A DNA stretch of 64,000 nucleotides from CAYLKK01 sp964412505. GTDB lineage: Bacteria; Pseudomonadota; Alphaproteobacteria; UBA3830; CAYLKK01. The translations under genes were made by a program, and so were the position numbers. Every line of letters begins with the position of its first letter. Position 1 is the first letter of the stretch. This document shows, in pieces, positions 9,520 to 19,486 of this stretch. The notes below the pieces were generated by a model that saw nothing but the letters and a program-made list of their open reading frames with translations, searched no databases and was not told where the DNA came from. Location of the stretch: the NCBI GenBank assembly GCA_964412505.1, contig CAYPOM010000005.1:28905-92904 (forward strand). Direction: 5' to 3'.

Positions 9520-9619
9520 CTGATCACAATTCCATCAACTTTTAATTGGCTATACGGAAACATGCGATAAGCGCAAGTCGTCAACTACGGAAACTCTGCG
9601 CATTAAAGCAACAACCAAA

Positions 9620-9876
9620 ACAATTTCTTATTAAATAGTTGATTTAGAGTGATTCTGATGCTCTGCTATCCTCGAAATAGGCATTCCAAACATCAAAAAC
9701 GCATCTATCGTTCCAAGGTTCTTCTCTTGATAAATGACTGTTGTGTACTTTCTACTCTTTTTAATATATTCTTTCATAGCCTAGCGATCCTACAAAACCA
9801 ATAAATAATATATCAATTACACGATCTTTTGACTCTAATATCAATCACTCCGTTCGGATTCTACTTTTAATCTGCG
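9620..9876 (-). mobile_element. IS30-like remnant, terminal repeat plus transposase N-terminus
   Basis: The inverted repeat end at 9841-9876 is the reverse complement of the 6163-6195 end. Downstream on the minus strand an ATG at 9777 starts MKEYIKKSRKY, related to MKGYIKKSGKH of the first copy. Similarity continues through PISRIAEH and SKSTI, then stops at a TAA near 9634. A small indel shifts the frame in the middle relative to the first copy. No second end is recognisable. Confidence 0.7.
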
Positions 9877-9886
9877 AGATTACATC

Positions 9887-9930
9887 TTGACAATTGAGCT
9901 GTTGACTTTATATAAGAATTGTAATATCTT
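9887..9930 (+). promoter_or_regulatory. Overlapping promoters for the M23 peptidase-ligA-ntrYX-trkA run
   Basis: TTGACA (9887-9892) with TATAAG (9911-9916) gives an 18-base spacer. TTGACT (9902-9907) with TATCTT (9925-9930) gives a 17-base spacer. Both point at the gene starting at 9951. The first -35 begins only about 10 bases beyond the IS30 terminal repeat. Confidence 0.55.
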
Positions 9931-9950
9931 TCTAAAGTTTTGGGGATGCG

Positions 9951-11075
9951 ATGTTTAAATTAAATTCACGAAAAATAAATGGAGCTTGTTTAGCTATCGG
10001 GGCATATGCTTTTTTTTGGATCTGCAATAATGCTTGTAATTTAAATGTTTGTTGCACAGGGCAACAGAGTGAAATATCATGTGATAATCCACTTAACTCT
10101 TACAATGTAGATTCTTTGCTCTATATGTCTGGAGGCCAAAGTTCAATACAGTCAGATGACACAACGTTTCTTAGTACACTTGATTTTAATGGCGAGACCG
10201 CTGAGTATCCGAATGAACAAGATAATGCACATTATAACACAGAAAAGAAGTCTATAAGAATATGTGATAGAGATGCTTTTTTGATTAGTGGCATCGTTAA
10301 AGGTAACTTTTACTCATCAGCTATAAAATCTGGAATTCCCGCCAATGTAGTATCAAAGTTCTGCAATGTGTTTAGCTCTAGGATAAACTTCAAAAATTCA
10401 CTTAGAAATGGAGATACATTCATTATAGTATACGATAACAACAATGTTCTATTGTACGGGAAAATAAGCACGAAAAAAGGCGGTTATTGTGTATATGCGT
10501 ATGCAAAAAATGATAACAAGATGTGTTATATTTTTGAAAACGGATGTTCTGCAAACGCTGATTCTTCAAAGTTCTTTTCACAGCCTATTTCTGGGGCTAG
10601 AATTTCATCTTATTTTGGCCCAAGGAGACACCCTGTTTTTGGCGTAATCAAGAATCATACTGGAGTCGATTATGTCGCAGCGTATGGAACCCCTGTCAAA
10701 TCAGCTTATAGCGGAAGAGTAGTTTTTGCTGGGTATGATGCCGGATATGGGAAACACGTAATAATACTCCACCCGAATGGATATAAAACGAAATATGCGC
10801 ATCTAAGCAGTATTAATGTTCGATATGGGCAAAATGTAGATAAAAATACAGTTATAGGTAGAGTAGGTTCTACAGGAATTAGTACTGGTTGCCATTTGCA
10901 TTTTGAAATGATTGCTTCTAATGGAATTCGAGTCAATCCGCTTCGCAGGATTACTGTCGCTCCTGAACATAAACTTTGTGGAGCTAAGTTAAACCACTTT
11001 GTTTCATATAGAAATTCTGTTGATAAAATAGTAGAGAATGCTATTTCGAAAGAAAAAGTATTCGGCGAAATCTAA
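9951..11075 (+). CDS. M23-family (LytM/MepM-like) murein endopeptidase
   Basis: Zinc metallopeptidase or divisome activator acting on peptidoglycan cross-links in the periplasm. An N-terminal hydrophobic segment (ACLAIGAYAFFWICNNACNL) acts as signal or anchor. A poorly conserved middle region contains an OapA/LysM-like stretch. The C-terminal peptidase_M23 domain starts at SGARISSYFGPRRHPVFG. Zinc ligands are visible as HTGVD and HLHFE, with the intervening YGKHVIILHPNGYKTKYAHLS core, so it should be catalytically competent. A GGGG ribosome site precedes the ATG. It heads a tight operon, 5 bases before ligA. Confidence 0.9.
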   Translation: MFKLNSRKINGACLAIGAYAFFWICNNACNLNVCCTGQQSEISCDNPLNSYNVDSLLYMSGGQSSIQSDDTTFLSTLDFNGETAEYPNEQDNAHYNTEKKSIRICDRDAFLISGIVKGNFYSSAIKSGIPANVVSKFCNVFSSRINFKNSLRNGDTFIIVYDNNNVLLYGKISTKKGGYCVYAYAKNDNKMCYIFENGCSANADSSKFFSQPISGARISSYFGPRRHPVFGVIKNHTGVDYVAAYGTPVKSAYSGRVVFAGYDAGYGKHVIILHPNGYKTKYAHLSSINVRYGQNVDKNTVIGRVGSTGISTGCHLHFEMIASNGIRVNPLRRITVAPEHKLCGAKLNHFVSYRNSVDKIVENAISKEKVFGEI

Positions 11076-11080
11076 ATAAT

Positions 11081-13099
11081 ATGGAAACAGATAGAATTAT
11101 TCTTTTACACAAAGAATTATCTGAAAAATTGCAAAAATTTGCAGAAAGTTACTATTTGTTCGATTCTCCTATTGTTAGCGATTCTGAGTATGATGAATTA
11201 TACAGGAAGTTAGTATCGTTAGAAACAGAATATCCAGAATTGAAGAATGGTGTAGTTAGTGTTTCTGAGAAAATAGGAGCAGGAAAGTTAGATGCAAAAT
11301 TTAGAAAGATATGGCATATTAGTCAAATGTTATCTCTTGAAAACGCATTTAATAATGATGACATAGAAGCTTTTCTTAGTAGAATAAACAAATTAGCAGG
11401 TTGTAATAGCTTTATTGAAATGGTAGCAGAAGCGAAATTAGATGGCCTATCTGCATCAATTAGATATTCTGCAGGACGACTTGTAAGTGCAGCCACAAGG
11501 GGTGATGGGATAGTAGGTGAAGATGTTACAGAAAATGTAAAGTGCATAGATAATGTACCTATACAGATTAATTCAGATGGCCTTCCAGATACTATAGAAA
11601 TTCGTGGCGAAGTTGTGATGCTAAAAGCTGACTTTGTCGAGTTAAATAAAGATAGAGAAAAAGTAGGTTTACAAAAATTTGTGAATCCAAGAAATGCGGC
11701 TGCTGGGTCTTTGCGCCAATTGGATCCTAATATTACTAAGTCTAGAAAATTGAAATTTTTCGCATATCAAATTGTTGGAGATCAAAAGATAAAGAATCAA
11801 TCTGATAGTCTTGATGCATTAATTAATTATGGGTTTGATGTTAACCCTATATTTAAAATTTGCAAAAGCAAACAAGAATTATACGAATTCTATAATGATG
11901 TGAATCATAGACGTGCAGAGTTGGCATTTGATATAGATGGAGTTGTTTTTAAGGTTAACGATTTAAGTTTGCAGACTGAACTTGGTAATACAAGCAAATA
12001 TCCTCGGCATTCTATAGCGTATAAATTTTCAGCAGAACAAGCAGAAACAAAGATTCTTGATATATTTGTTCAAGTTGGACGAACAGGAGTAATTACTCCA
12101 GTAGCGAGTGTTCTCCCTGTAAATGTAGGTGGTGTAGAAATTTCTAAAGCTACATTGCATAATAAAGATGAAATAAACAGGAAAGATATAAGAATTGGAG
12201 ATACAGTTATAATACAGAGAGCTGGGGATGTAATACCTCAAATAGTTTCTGTTATTCCTAGTAGTCGACATTTGTCATCTCAAAAATATGAATTTCCTAG
12301 TATTTGTCCAAGTTGCGGAAGTACTTTAGTAGATGGTGAAGATGTAGCGATTAAGTGTCCAAATGTAGAAAATTGTAAAGCTCAGAACATAGAAAGAATA
12401 ATACATTTTGTGTCTAAGAATGCCATTAATATTGATGGACTTGGAGATAAAACAATAGAATTTTTGGTAGAAAATGGATTTGTAAAATCGCAATTAGATA
12501 TTTTCAAGTTTAGCGAATATAGTAGGTTTTTGTTGCAATTTGATGGATGGGGTGAACGTCAAATTTTGAACATAAAAAACGCCATTGATAAAAGTAAAAA
12601 AAGTTCATTAGATAGGTTTATATATTCATTAAGTATTCCGCTCGTTGGAAAAATTGTTTCGAAACAATTAGCTGTTTTTTTTGAAACTTCGAAAAAATTT
12701 ATAGAATGTGGAGAAAAAGGAGATTTTTCTTCTTTAATCAATGTAGATGGAATTGGTTCATCGATTATACATGAATGTGAAAAGTGGTTTTCGATAAAAA
12801 ATAATGTCGATCTTATAAAACAGCTGAATAATATTCTCGATATAGTTAGCGTCAATAAACATGCCAGTGGCATGTTGGCTGGAATGATATTCATATTTAC
12901 AGGCACATTAGAATCTTTCTCAAGAGATGAAGCTAAACGTTTGGTCGAAGAAAATGGAGGAGTTGTAGTATCATCTATCTCAAAAAAAATAAATTTTGTA
13001 GTAGCAGGGGCCTCTGCTGGAAGTAAGTTAAATAAAGCGAAAGAACTAGATCTAAAAATAATATCAGAAGACGAATTTAAAACTATTTTACAATTATGA
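11081..13099 (+). CDS. ligA: NAD-dependent DNA ligase
   Basis: Seals nicks during replication and repair using NAD+. The 672-residue length is standard. The adenylation motif AEAKLDG puts the AMP-accepting Lys at residue 119. Further landmarks are the NTase motif IRGEV, RNAAAGSLRQLD, the OB-fold region VGRTGVITPVA, a four-Cys zinc finger (CPSC, then C...C), helix-hairpin-helix repeats, and a C-terminal BRCT domain (GMIFIFTGTLESFSRDEAKRL). Its stop overlaps the ntrY start by 4 bases. Confidence 0.98.
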   Translation: METDRIILLHKELSEKLQKFAESYYLFDSPIVSDSEYDELYRKLVSLETEYPELKNGVVSVSEKIGAGKLDAKFRKIWHISQMLSLENAFNNDDIEAFLSRINKLAGCNSFIEMVAEAKLDGLSASIRYSAGRLVSAATRGDGIVGEDVTENVKCIDNVPIQINSDGLPDTIEIRGEVVMLKADFVELNKDREKVGLQKFVNPRNAAAGSLRQLDPNITKSRKLKFFAYQIVGDQKIKNQSDSLDALINYGFDVNPIFKICKSKQELYEFYNDVNHRRAELAFDIDGVVFKVNDLSLQTELGNTSKYPRHSIAYKFSAEQAETKILDIFVQVGRTGVITPVASVLPVNVGGVEISKATLHNKDEINRKDIRIGDTVIIQRAGDVIPQIVSVIPSSRHLSSQKYEFPSICPSCGSTLVDGEDVAIKCPNVENCKAQNIERIIHFVSKNAINIDGLGDKTIEFLVENGFVKSQLDIFKFSEYSRFLLQFDGWGERQILNIKNAIDKSKKSSLDRFIYSLSIPLVGKIVSKQLAVFFETSKKFIECGEKGDFSSLINVDGIGSSIIHECEKWFSIKNNVDLIKQLNNILDIVSVNKHASGMLAGMIFIFTGTLESFSRDEAKRLVEENGGVVVSSISKKINFVVAGASAGSKLNKAKELDLKIISEDEFKTILQL

Positions 13100-15351
13100 T
13101 TAGTTATTTTAATAAGGTTAGCGCATTTGAAAATATGAAGAGCAAATACAGACAGAGTAAGCTGTCAAATTTATTTATAGTATTGGTAGTGTTTTTTTCT
13201 ATTGCTTCTCTTCTTTACGCGTGTTTTACAATCGGAAGTGATAAGTCGAGTTATACTTCTCAAACAATTCTAAAGATATTGTACATAAATATTTTTTTCC
13301 TTCTGATAGCTGCATATTCGATTGCATTAAAGCTACGTAATGTATTTAAAAAAAGACGAGAGAAAGGATCTAAATTACAGATCCGTTTGATAAATATTTT
13401 TTCTGTTGTATCTGCAATTCCTTCAATTTTGATGATTGTATTTGCAGCTTTATTTTTTCACAAAGGTATAGATTCGTGGTTTAACTCAAAAAATGAATCA
13501 GTTCTATCCGAATCGTTAAATGTAGCAACAGCGTATTTGGAAGAAAATCGAAATATTGCCAAAGATGATGCTTTAGGTGTAGCAAGAGCGATAGAGATTG
13601 CTGTATCTAGTTATACGTTTTCACAATTGAATGACGATGCTTTTTTGGGCAGTGTTTTAACTGATCTGATGGATGATCTGTTTGATATGAAAAATATCTA
13701 TGGAGGTATATTAGCTGAATATCAAAAAAAAACTATTGCACGTTCCAAGAAAAGTTTTAGTCTAGATTTCATACCTATAAATGAATATGTTATAAGGTCG
13801 TGTATAGATAATAATATTGTAGAAATAAAGTCAAATACTCCGAATGAAATTATTTTAATTGTATCATTAACTATTCCATTTAGGGACAACATGTTCTTAC
13901 TCGTAAAAAAGGAGATAGACAGCAATATTGTTATGCATGTAAAAAAAACGCATGAAGCTTTTTCAGATTATCAGAATTTCAAGAATAGTCGTTTTCAGTT
14001 AGAAATAGCGTTTGTGATAATATTTGTGATTCTTGCTTTGTTAATTATTTTAATTTCTATAAATTTCGCAATAATATTTGCATCGCAATTCACTTCTCCA
14101 ATTATAAATCTGATTAATGCATCGGAAAAAATTAAAAATGGCAATTTGTCAACAAGGGTAAAAATTGATAACAATATCTCTCAAGAAATCAAACTGCTCT
14201 CTATTACCTTTAATGATATGGTTTCTACAATACAGCAGCAACAGTTAGAGCAGAAGAATACAAATGAGCAGTTAGATGAGAAAATTAATTTTATTAGTGG
14301 CATTTTAGCTGGAGTATCTTCTTCTGTTATAGGAATCGATAAATATTTTAAAGTTACAGTGTATAATGACAATGCTAAGGAGAAATTTGGGGATTTGTTA
14401 ATTAAAGGGGCGGCAATTTTTAATATCTTGCCCCAAATATCAGATCCGATTTGTAAGGTAAGAAAAAATGAACAGATAGAACTACAAATTAAGTTTAGAA
14501 ATAAGCTAGAGCAGATGCTATTTTTGGTTAAAATTGCTAAGATTGATGGGCATGAATCATTAGGTTACATCATCACTGTAGATGATGTAACTAGTCTTAT
14601 GAATGCACAGAAACAAGCAGCATGGGCTGATGTTGCTAGACGTGTGGCTCACGAAATTAAAAACCCACTTACTCCTATCCAATTGGCTGCAGAAAGGATT
14701 TATCGAAAATATTGTAAACAAATATCACAAGAGTGTGATACGTTTGCTAGTTTAACAAATAGTATTGTTCAACATGTCGGAGAAATAAAACGTTTAGTTA
14801 ATGAGTTTAGCTTTTTTGCAAAGATGCCAGAACCTATATTAAAGAAAAATGATATACTTTCTATTCTGAAACAGTCTGTACTATTTATGAAAAATGCGAA
14901 TGAACACGTAGATTTTAAAATTTTTGTATCAACAGTAAATAGACAAATAGAAACACAAATATCACAAAAATCTGATGTAGATAGGTATGATATGCTAGTT
15001 GATGAGGGACTGATAAATCAAGTATTCATCAACATTCTAAAAAATTCTATTACAGCTATGAATGAGGCGAATATTTCAAAACAATTTTCGATTTATATTA
15101 CATTAAAAGTTACTAATAAGTTCATAAAAATAATATTTGATGATAATGGTCCTGGATTTCCTGCAGATTCTATAGATAAACTGACTGATCCATATTTTAC
15201 TTTGACATCTAAAGGAAGTGGGTTAGGGCTAGCGATTGTGAAAAAAATAGTGCAAGGGCATTCTGGCACTATATCTTTCGAAACAGGCGAATTAGGAGGA
15301 GCTAGAGTAATATTGTCTTTTCCTAACAATAGTGATATCCTCAATGTATGA
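13096..15351 (+). CDS. ntrY: Nitrogen-regulation-type sensor histidine kinase NtrY
   Basis: Membrane histidine kinase of the NtrYX system, linked to nitrogen, redox and envelope control in Alphaproteobacteria. The 751 residues include three or four N-terminal membrane helices, a periplasmic loop, a helix at about residues 295-325, HAMP (NASEKIKNGNLSTRVK), a PAS-like segment, and HisKA with an intact H-box (RRVAHEIKNPLTPIQLAAER). The ATPase domain has an N-box (NQVFINILKNSITAMNEA), G1 (DDNGPGF) and G2 (GSGLGLAI). Unlike the kinase-like protein at 3.3-5.7 kb, this one should be active. It is translationally coupled to ligA and followed by ntrX. Confidence 0.95.
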   Translation: MISYFNKVSAFENMKSKYRQSKLSNLFIVLVVFFSIASLLYACFTIGSDKSSYTSQTILKILYINIFFLLIAAYSIALKLRNVFKKRREKGSKLQIRLINIFSVVSAIPSILMIVFAALFFHKGIDSWFNSKNESVLSESLNVATAYLEENRNIAKDDALGVARAIEIAVSSYTFSQLNDDAFLGSVLTDLMDDLFDMKNIYGGILAEYQKKTIARSKKSFSLDFIPINEYVIRSCIDNNIVEIKSNTPNEIILIVSLTIPFRDNMFLLVKKEIDSNIVMHVKKTHEAFSDYQNFKNSRFQLEIAFVIIFVILALLIILISINFAIIFASQFTSPIINLINASEKIKNGNLSTRVKIDNNISQEIKLLSITFNDMVSTIQQQQLEQKNTNEQLDEKINFISGILAGVSSSVIGIDKYFKVTVYNDNAKEKFGDLLIKGAAIFNILPQISDPICKVRKNEQIELQIKFRNKLEQMLFLVKIAKIDGHESLGYIITVDDVTSLMNAQKQAAWADVARRVAHEIKNPLTPIQLAAERIYRKYCKQISQECDTFASLTNSIVQHVGEIKRLVNEFSFFAKMPEPILKKNDILSILKQSVLFMKNANEHVDFKIFVSTVNRQIETQISQKSDVDRYDMLVDEGLINQVFINILKNSITAMNEANISKQFSIYITLKVTNKFIKIIFDDNGPGFPADSIDKLTDPYFTLTSKGSGLGLAIVKKIVQGHSGTISFETGELGGARVILSFPNNSDILNV

Positions 15352-15371
15352 AAAATTAGAGTAATTCGGCA

Positions 15372-16715
15372 GTGCCCAAAACAATATTAGTCGTGGATGA
15401 CGATTCAGAAATTAGAGCTGGAATAGCGGAAGTGCTAGAAGACGAAGGGTATATTGTTTTACAAGCAAAAGATCAAGATAGTTGCATATCTATTATAAAA
15501 CGAAAGCCCCCATCTTTAATATTATTAGACCTTTGGTTAGGTCATGATGAAAATGCTGGAATCAGTATATTAGAAAAAATAAAGAAATTGAACAGTTATA
15601 TTCCAGTAGTTATGATATCTGGACATGGTAACATTGATATCGCTGTTACGGCTATAAAGAAAGGTGCATATGATTTTATTGAAAAGCCTTTCCAGTTGGA
15701 TAGACTACTTCTTACTGTTAATAGGGCTATAGAATCTAGCGATTTATTAAAAGAAAATGTTTTGTTAAAAAACTCTAAGACTGTTTGCAGTGCAATTTTT
15801 GTCGGTTCTTCAAGCTATGCATCTCGACTTAATGGAGAAGTGTCAAGGGTCGCACAAGAAAATTCGAGAATTATGATTCTCGGTCCTAATGGTTGTATGC
15901 CTGAGTTCGTAGCATACACTATTCATTCTATGTCTAATCGCTCACGTATGCCTTTTGTTTCTGTAGATTGTTCTCATGATGAGAATGGAGAGCTTTGTAA
16001 TCGATTATTTGGTAAGTATGGACAAAGGTCTGAGCTTTCTAAAGCACATGGTGGAACTTTATTTCTAAATGAAGTATTGTCTATTTCTAAACAATGTCAA
16101 GAATATTTATTGTCATATATGCAAACAGGAGGGGTAAATGGTGTAAAAATAAATGCAAGGATAATATGCTATTCATCGCAAAAGAGCAATAGTGAGATAT
16201 TTAGTAAATTTAGTAGTGATTTATATGCGAGATTAAGTATTCATGAGATAGTTTTACCTACTATAAGTATGAGAGAGAACGATTTATCTAACATGTTAGA
16301 TTATTACCTAGAAAATTCTAATAATTTATTTGGATTGCCTACGAAGAAGCTATCTGATAATGCTAGAAAATTGTTAGTAAAATTTTCATGGCCAGGCGAT
16401 ATTAGCCAAATGAAAAACGTAGTCGAATTCCTTTTGTTGAATAGTAGTGGAGGTGTAATCGAAGTTAACGATCTTCCTGTAGAAATAACAGCTAGCAAAG
16501 ATTTTCAAGAACAAATGAGCAATGGGCTTGCAATTGTAGATCTTCTTTCAATGCCTATAAAAGAAGCAAAGTATACATTCGAACGTGAATATGTGAAATT
16601 CCAAATGTGGAGATTTAATGGCAATATTACACATGTTGCAAAACATGCAGGAATCGATAGGAGTTCTATGTACAAAAAAATGCAAAGTTTATCTATAGAT
16701 ACTAAAGAACAATGA
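15372..16715 (+). CDS. ntrX: Response regulator NtrX with degenerate AAA+ domain
   Basis: Partner of NtrY. The receiver domain is intact: DDD near the start, phospho-acceptor Asp in LILLDLWLG, Lys in FIEKPF. The central AAA+ domain looks eroded. Walker A reads GPNGCMPE at residue 171, with no GK[T/S]. The GAFTGA sigma54-contact loop is not recognisable, and Walker B is GGTLFLNEV. A Fis-type helix-turn-helix closes the protein (NITHVAKHAGIDRSSMYKKM). It probably binds DNA under NtrY control without ATP-driven sigma54 activation. The start is GTG. The stop overlaps the trkA ATG by 4 bases. Confidence 0.92.
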   Translation: MPKTILVVDDDSEIRAGIAEVLEDEGYIVLQAKDQDSCISIIKRKPPSLILLDLWLGHDENAGISILEKIKKLNSYIPVVMISGHGNIDIAVTAIKKGAYDFIEKPFQLDRLLLTVNRAIESSDLLKENVLLKNSKTVCSAIFVGSSSYASRLNGEVSRVAQENSRIMILGPNGCMPEFVAYTIHSMSNRSRMPFVSVDCSHDENGELCNRLFGKYGQRSELSKAHGGTLFLNEVLSISKQCQEYLLSYMQTGGVNGVKINARIICYSSQKSNSEIFSKFSSDLYARLSIHEIVLPTISMRENDLSNMLDYYLENSNNLFGLPTKKLSDNARKLLVKFSWPGDISQMKNVVEFLLLNSSGGVIEVNDLPVEITASKDFQEQMSNGLAIVDLLSMPIKEAKYTFEREYVKFQMWRFNGNITHVAKHAGIDRSSMYKKMQSLSIDTKEQ

Positions 16716-18034
16716 AAATTATTGTCGTAGGAGCAAATGAGTACGGAATTAACATAATTTCTAGTTTGCTAAAGCTTCGTCACGAAGTAGTGTTAATCGA
16801 AAAATCAACAGAATATGCTTCATTTTTGATAAAAAACAGTGGACTTACAGTTATAAATGGTGATGCTAGATTGTTAGCTACTCTAAAAAAAGCTGATATA
16901 AAAACTGCAGATTGTGTTATTTCTTTGACAGCTGACGATTCATCAAATATAGTGATTTCAAAGATAGCTAATTGTTATTTTGGCGTTCAATCTACTATTG
17001 CTACAATTTCAGAATTAGATTATACAGAGCAAAAAAATTTTAATATATTTTCTAAAAATAATTTTGCGATCACTAACATTATAGATGTAGATAAGCTATT
17101 ATCTGATGTTATACTGAGAACAATATTATCTCAGGGAACGAAAGATATTGCATATACTGAAAAAGTAATAGTTATAAGGACTGTTTGCAAACAGAAATCA
17201 ATATTGGTCAATACGCCTATTAGCCATGTATCTTCATTGCTAGATTTTCAAATAAATGTTCTTGCTATAATACGTAATAATGTTTTACTCAATATTTCTC
17301 AATCAGATATTATTCTGGCTAGCGATGAGGTAATTTTTTCAGTAGAAGAAAATAATTTGAGCCGAGCTTTGTATGCTTTTGGGCATCAGCAGTATGCATG
17401 TAAGAATATAGTATTCATTTTAGAAAATTCGTGTGAACATAAAATAACTAATACATTTTTAAATAAATTACATGAATTGCAAGGCTATTATGAATCTAAC
17501 ATATCGGTTTCATTTATAAACAAAAATGATGTAGTTTTTAATGATTGGAATAAATTCGTTTCTATGTTTGGCAATGCAGATGCTGTTTGTATCTATACTG
17601 ATGATATTTGTTTCAATACTACTTTAGCCTGCACTGTGAGTAGTATAAATAAAAATATAAGAGTAGTTTCTATAAGTAAAAATGATATTGAAATGATAGA
17701 TAATGTATTCAATGAATGTAATTATATTCATTTAAATACATCTAATATTATTAAGCAATCTGTTCTATCGAATTTAAATGGTGTTTTTAAGGTAATATAT
17801 GAATTGTATAATGATGCTGGTTATATTATCGAAGTTAAAGTCTCTGAAGATCATCAATGGATAGGAGCTACTGTAAAAAATTTCGCATATAAATTTGATA
17901 TTATTCCAATAGCAATTAAAAGGAGTGATGATATACAAAAAATTGCTGAAGACAATGATATCATATTGATTGGAGATATAGTAAACATATTCGTTTCACA
18001 AAAAGGCTTGAAACGTTTATTAAAAATGCTATAA
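16712..18034 (+). CDS. trkA: TrkA-like potassium-uptake regulatory protein
   Basis: Cytoplasmic NAD(H)-binding gating subunit of Trk K+ channels. The first RCK_N domain is clear: the nucleotide-binding loop VGANEYGINI, the acid end of strand 2 in VVLIEKS, and GDARLLATLKKADI. The second RCK half (from about residue 230) is much weaker, and its Gly-rich loop is not recognisable. The 440-residue length fits TrkA (about 458). The ntrY-ntrX-trkA order is common in Alphaproteobacteria. No trkH/trkG channel gene is in the window. Confidence 0.88.
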   Translation: MKIIVVGANEYGINIISSLLKLRHEVVLIEKSTEYASFLIKNSGLTVINGDARLLATLKKADIKTADCVISLTADDSSNIVISKIANCYFGVQSTIATISELDYTEQKNFNIFSKNNFAITNIIDVDKLLSDVILRTILSQGTKDIAYTEKVIVIRTVCKQKSILVNTPISHVSSLLDFQINVLAIIRNNVLLNISQSDIILASDEVIFSVEENNLSRALYAFGHQQYACKNIVFILENSCEHKITNTFLNKLHELQGYYESNISVSFINKNDVVFNDWNKFVSMFGNADAVCIYTDDICFNTTLACTVSSINKNIRVVSISKNDIEMIDNVFNECNYIHLNTSNIIKQSVLSNLNGVFKVIYELYNDAGYIIEVKVSEDHQWIGATVKNFAYKFDIIPIAIKRSDDIQKIAEDNDIILIGDIVNIFVSQKGLKRLLKML

Positions 18035-18201
18035 CTCCGTACAAACACAATTATTGTCTAGTGATTTTTCCTATATAGATTCATTGTTTAAGTAATGCTG
18101 GCTGCGAATTATTAATAATATCATATAAAATTCGATTTTTTATTTAGCAATCAATTTAGTATTTAACATTATTTTTGTTTTTAAGTGCTAATTTCTAAGT
18201 C

Positions 18202-19398
18202 ATGAGAACAGTAATTATAAAGTCATTTTTTTGTATATCGCTTCTTTGCTATTCTGTTTATAGCTATGGGGAAATAAATATTGATGAAAAAAACAAATTT
18301 AGTCATGAGTCAGAGAATATAGTATCAAAACGAAATAATATTTTGAAATTTGTGTCAGAGTATGTGCCGCCAACTCCTTCTGAAAAACTACATGAAGTTG
18401 CTCTAGATGAATATCCTGAAAGTGTAAACAATTTATACAAATACATAATTTATATTTTACAGTTAGAACAAGGATTTAATGATAACGAGATAACAGGTTT
18501 TCTAAATAAATTTTCTCGTGCAATATTACCTGAAAAAATTGATGAAAACAGTGATGATGTTTCAATTAAGCTTGTTCAAGCCGCTTTAAATTTGAATGGA
18601 TACATATGTCCTATTGATGGTATTTGGAGCAAGGTTTTGAGTGATGCTCTCGCTGATTTCCAGCTATTTATGAGTATAAAACAATCTGGTGTTGCAGACA
18701 ATGAAACGCTTCAATCGTTATTTTCTTCTGGTGGTAATATCAACAAGAAAGTAATAGGTTGTGACTGTGCTCAACAACTTTCCCCAGGTGATATTAGCTT
18801 TTTAAAGTTGTATGGTTATAAGTATATTGGTAGATATTTGACTAGTAAAGAGAACGGTAGGCAAAAGCACATTACAAAAGAAGAGTTATATGCACTGCTA
18901 GATGCAGGCTTTCGAGTTATCCTATTCTTTCAAGAGGGAATGCATGATTTTGATCATTGTACGGCTGAACAAGGGATAATAGATGCGCAAAAAGCTGTTA
19001 TCGCTGCACAAAAATTAGGCTTGAAAAGAGGGGCGGTTATTTATGGCGTTATAGATGATGACTTAGATCCGATAATAGTTTCTGGATATATTGAAAGTAT
19101 GAGTAACACATTACGGAAACATGGATATGATTTTGGAATATATGGTAGTCGGGCTATATGTAATTTTGCATATGAGCAAGGATTAGCATCTTTTAGCTAT
19201 GTCGCAGGAATATCACATAATTATGCTGGCAATAAAGGCTATCAGATGCCAAAGAATTGGTCGTTTAATCAGGAAATTCAAATTGATGCAGGTACTATTA
19301 ACAATCAAAGTCTATTCGATATAGATAATGTCATAGTATCAGGTATAGATCCAGGAATAACAGCGAAAGATATAGAATTTAGCACAATAACTCATTAA
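18202..19398 (+). CDS. Secreted peptidoglycan-binding and DUF1906 (Rv2525c-like) glycoside-hydrolase-like protein
   Basis: A signal peptide (SFFCISLLCYSVYSYG) is followed by a short linker. A PG_binding_1-like domain covers about residues 125-175 (IKLVQAALNLNGYICPIDGIWSKVLSDALADFQ). A DUF1906/Rv2525c-like TIM-barrel runs from about residue 190 (GCDCAQQLSP, YKYIGRYLTSKEN, ITKEELYALLDAGFRVILFFQEG, AVIYGVIDDD, FGIYGSRAICNF). This combination is best known from Gram-positive bacteria and their phages, where it is thought to act on cell wall. Here it would act in the periplasm or on host or neighbour walls. The enzymatic reaction of the family is not firmly established. It is followed by another secreted gene. 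Confidence 0.75.
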   Translation: MRTVIIKSFFCISLLCYSVYSYGEINIDEKNKFSHESENIVSKRNNILKFVSEYVPPTPSEKLHEVALDEYPESVNNLYKYIIYILQLEQGFNDNEITGFLNKFSRAILPEKIDENSDDVSIKLVQAALNLNGYICPIDGIWSKVLSDALADFQLFMSIKQSGVADNETLQSLFSSGGNINKKVIGCDCAQQLSPGDISFLKLYGYKYIGRYLTSKENGRQKHITKEELYALLDAGFRVILFFQEGMHDFDHCTAEQGIIDAQKAVIAAQKLGLKRGAVIYGVIDDDLDPIIVSGYIESMSNTLRKHGYDFGIYGSRAICNFAYEQGLASFSYVAGISHNYAGNKGYQMPKNWSFNQEIQIDAGTINNQSLFDIDNVIVSGIDPGITAKDIEFSTITH

Positions 19399-19486
19399 TT
19401 GATTTTATTTTTGTCTGCGCAAATTAAGGGTTTGTTAATTTGAAGTATGTTATAACTTAATGATTTTTATTAACATGGAGGATAGT

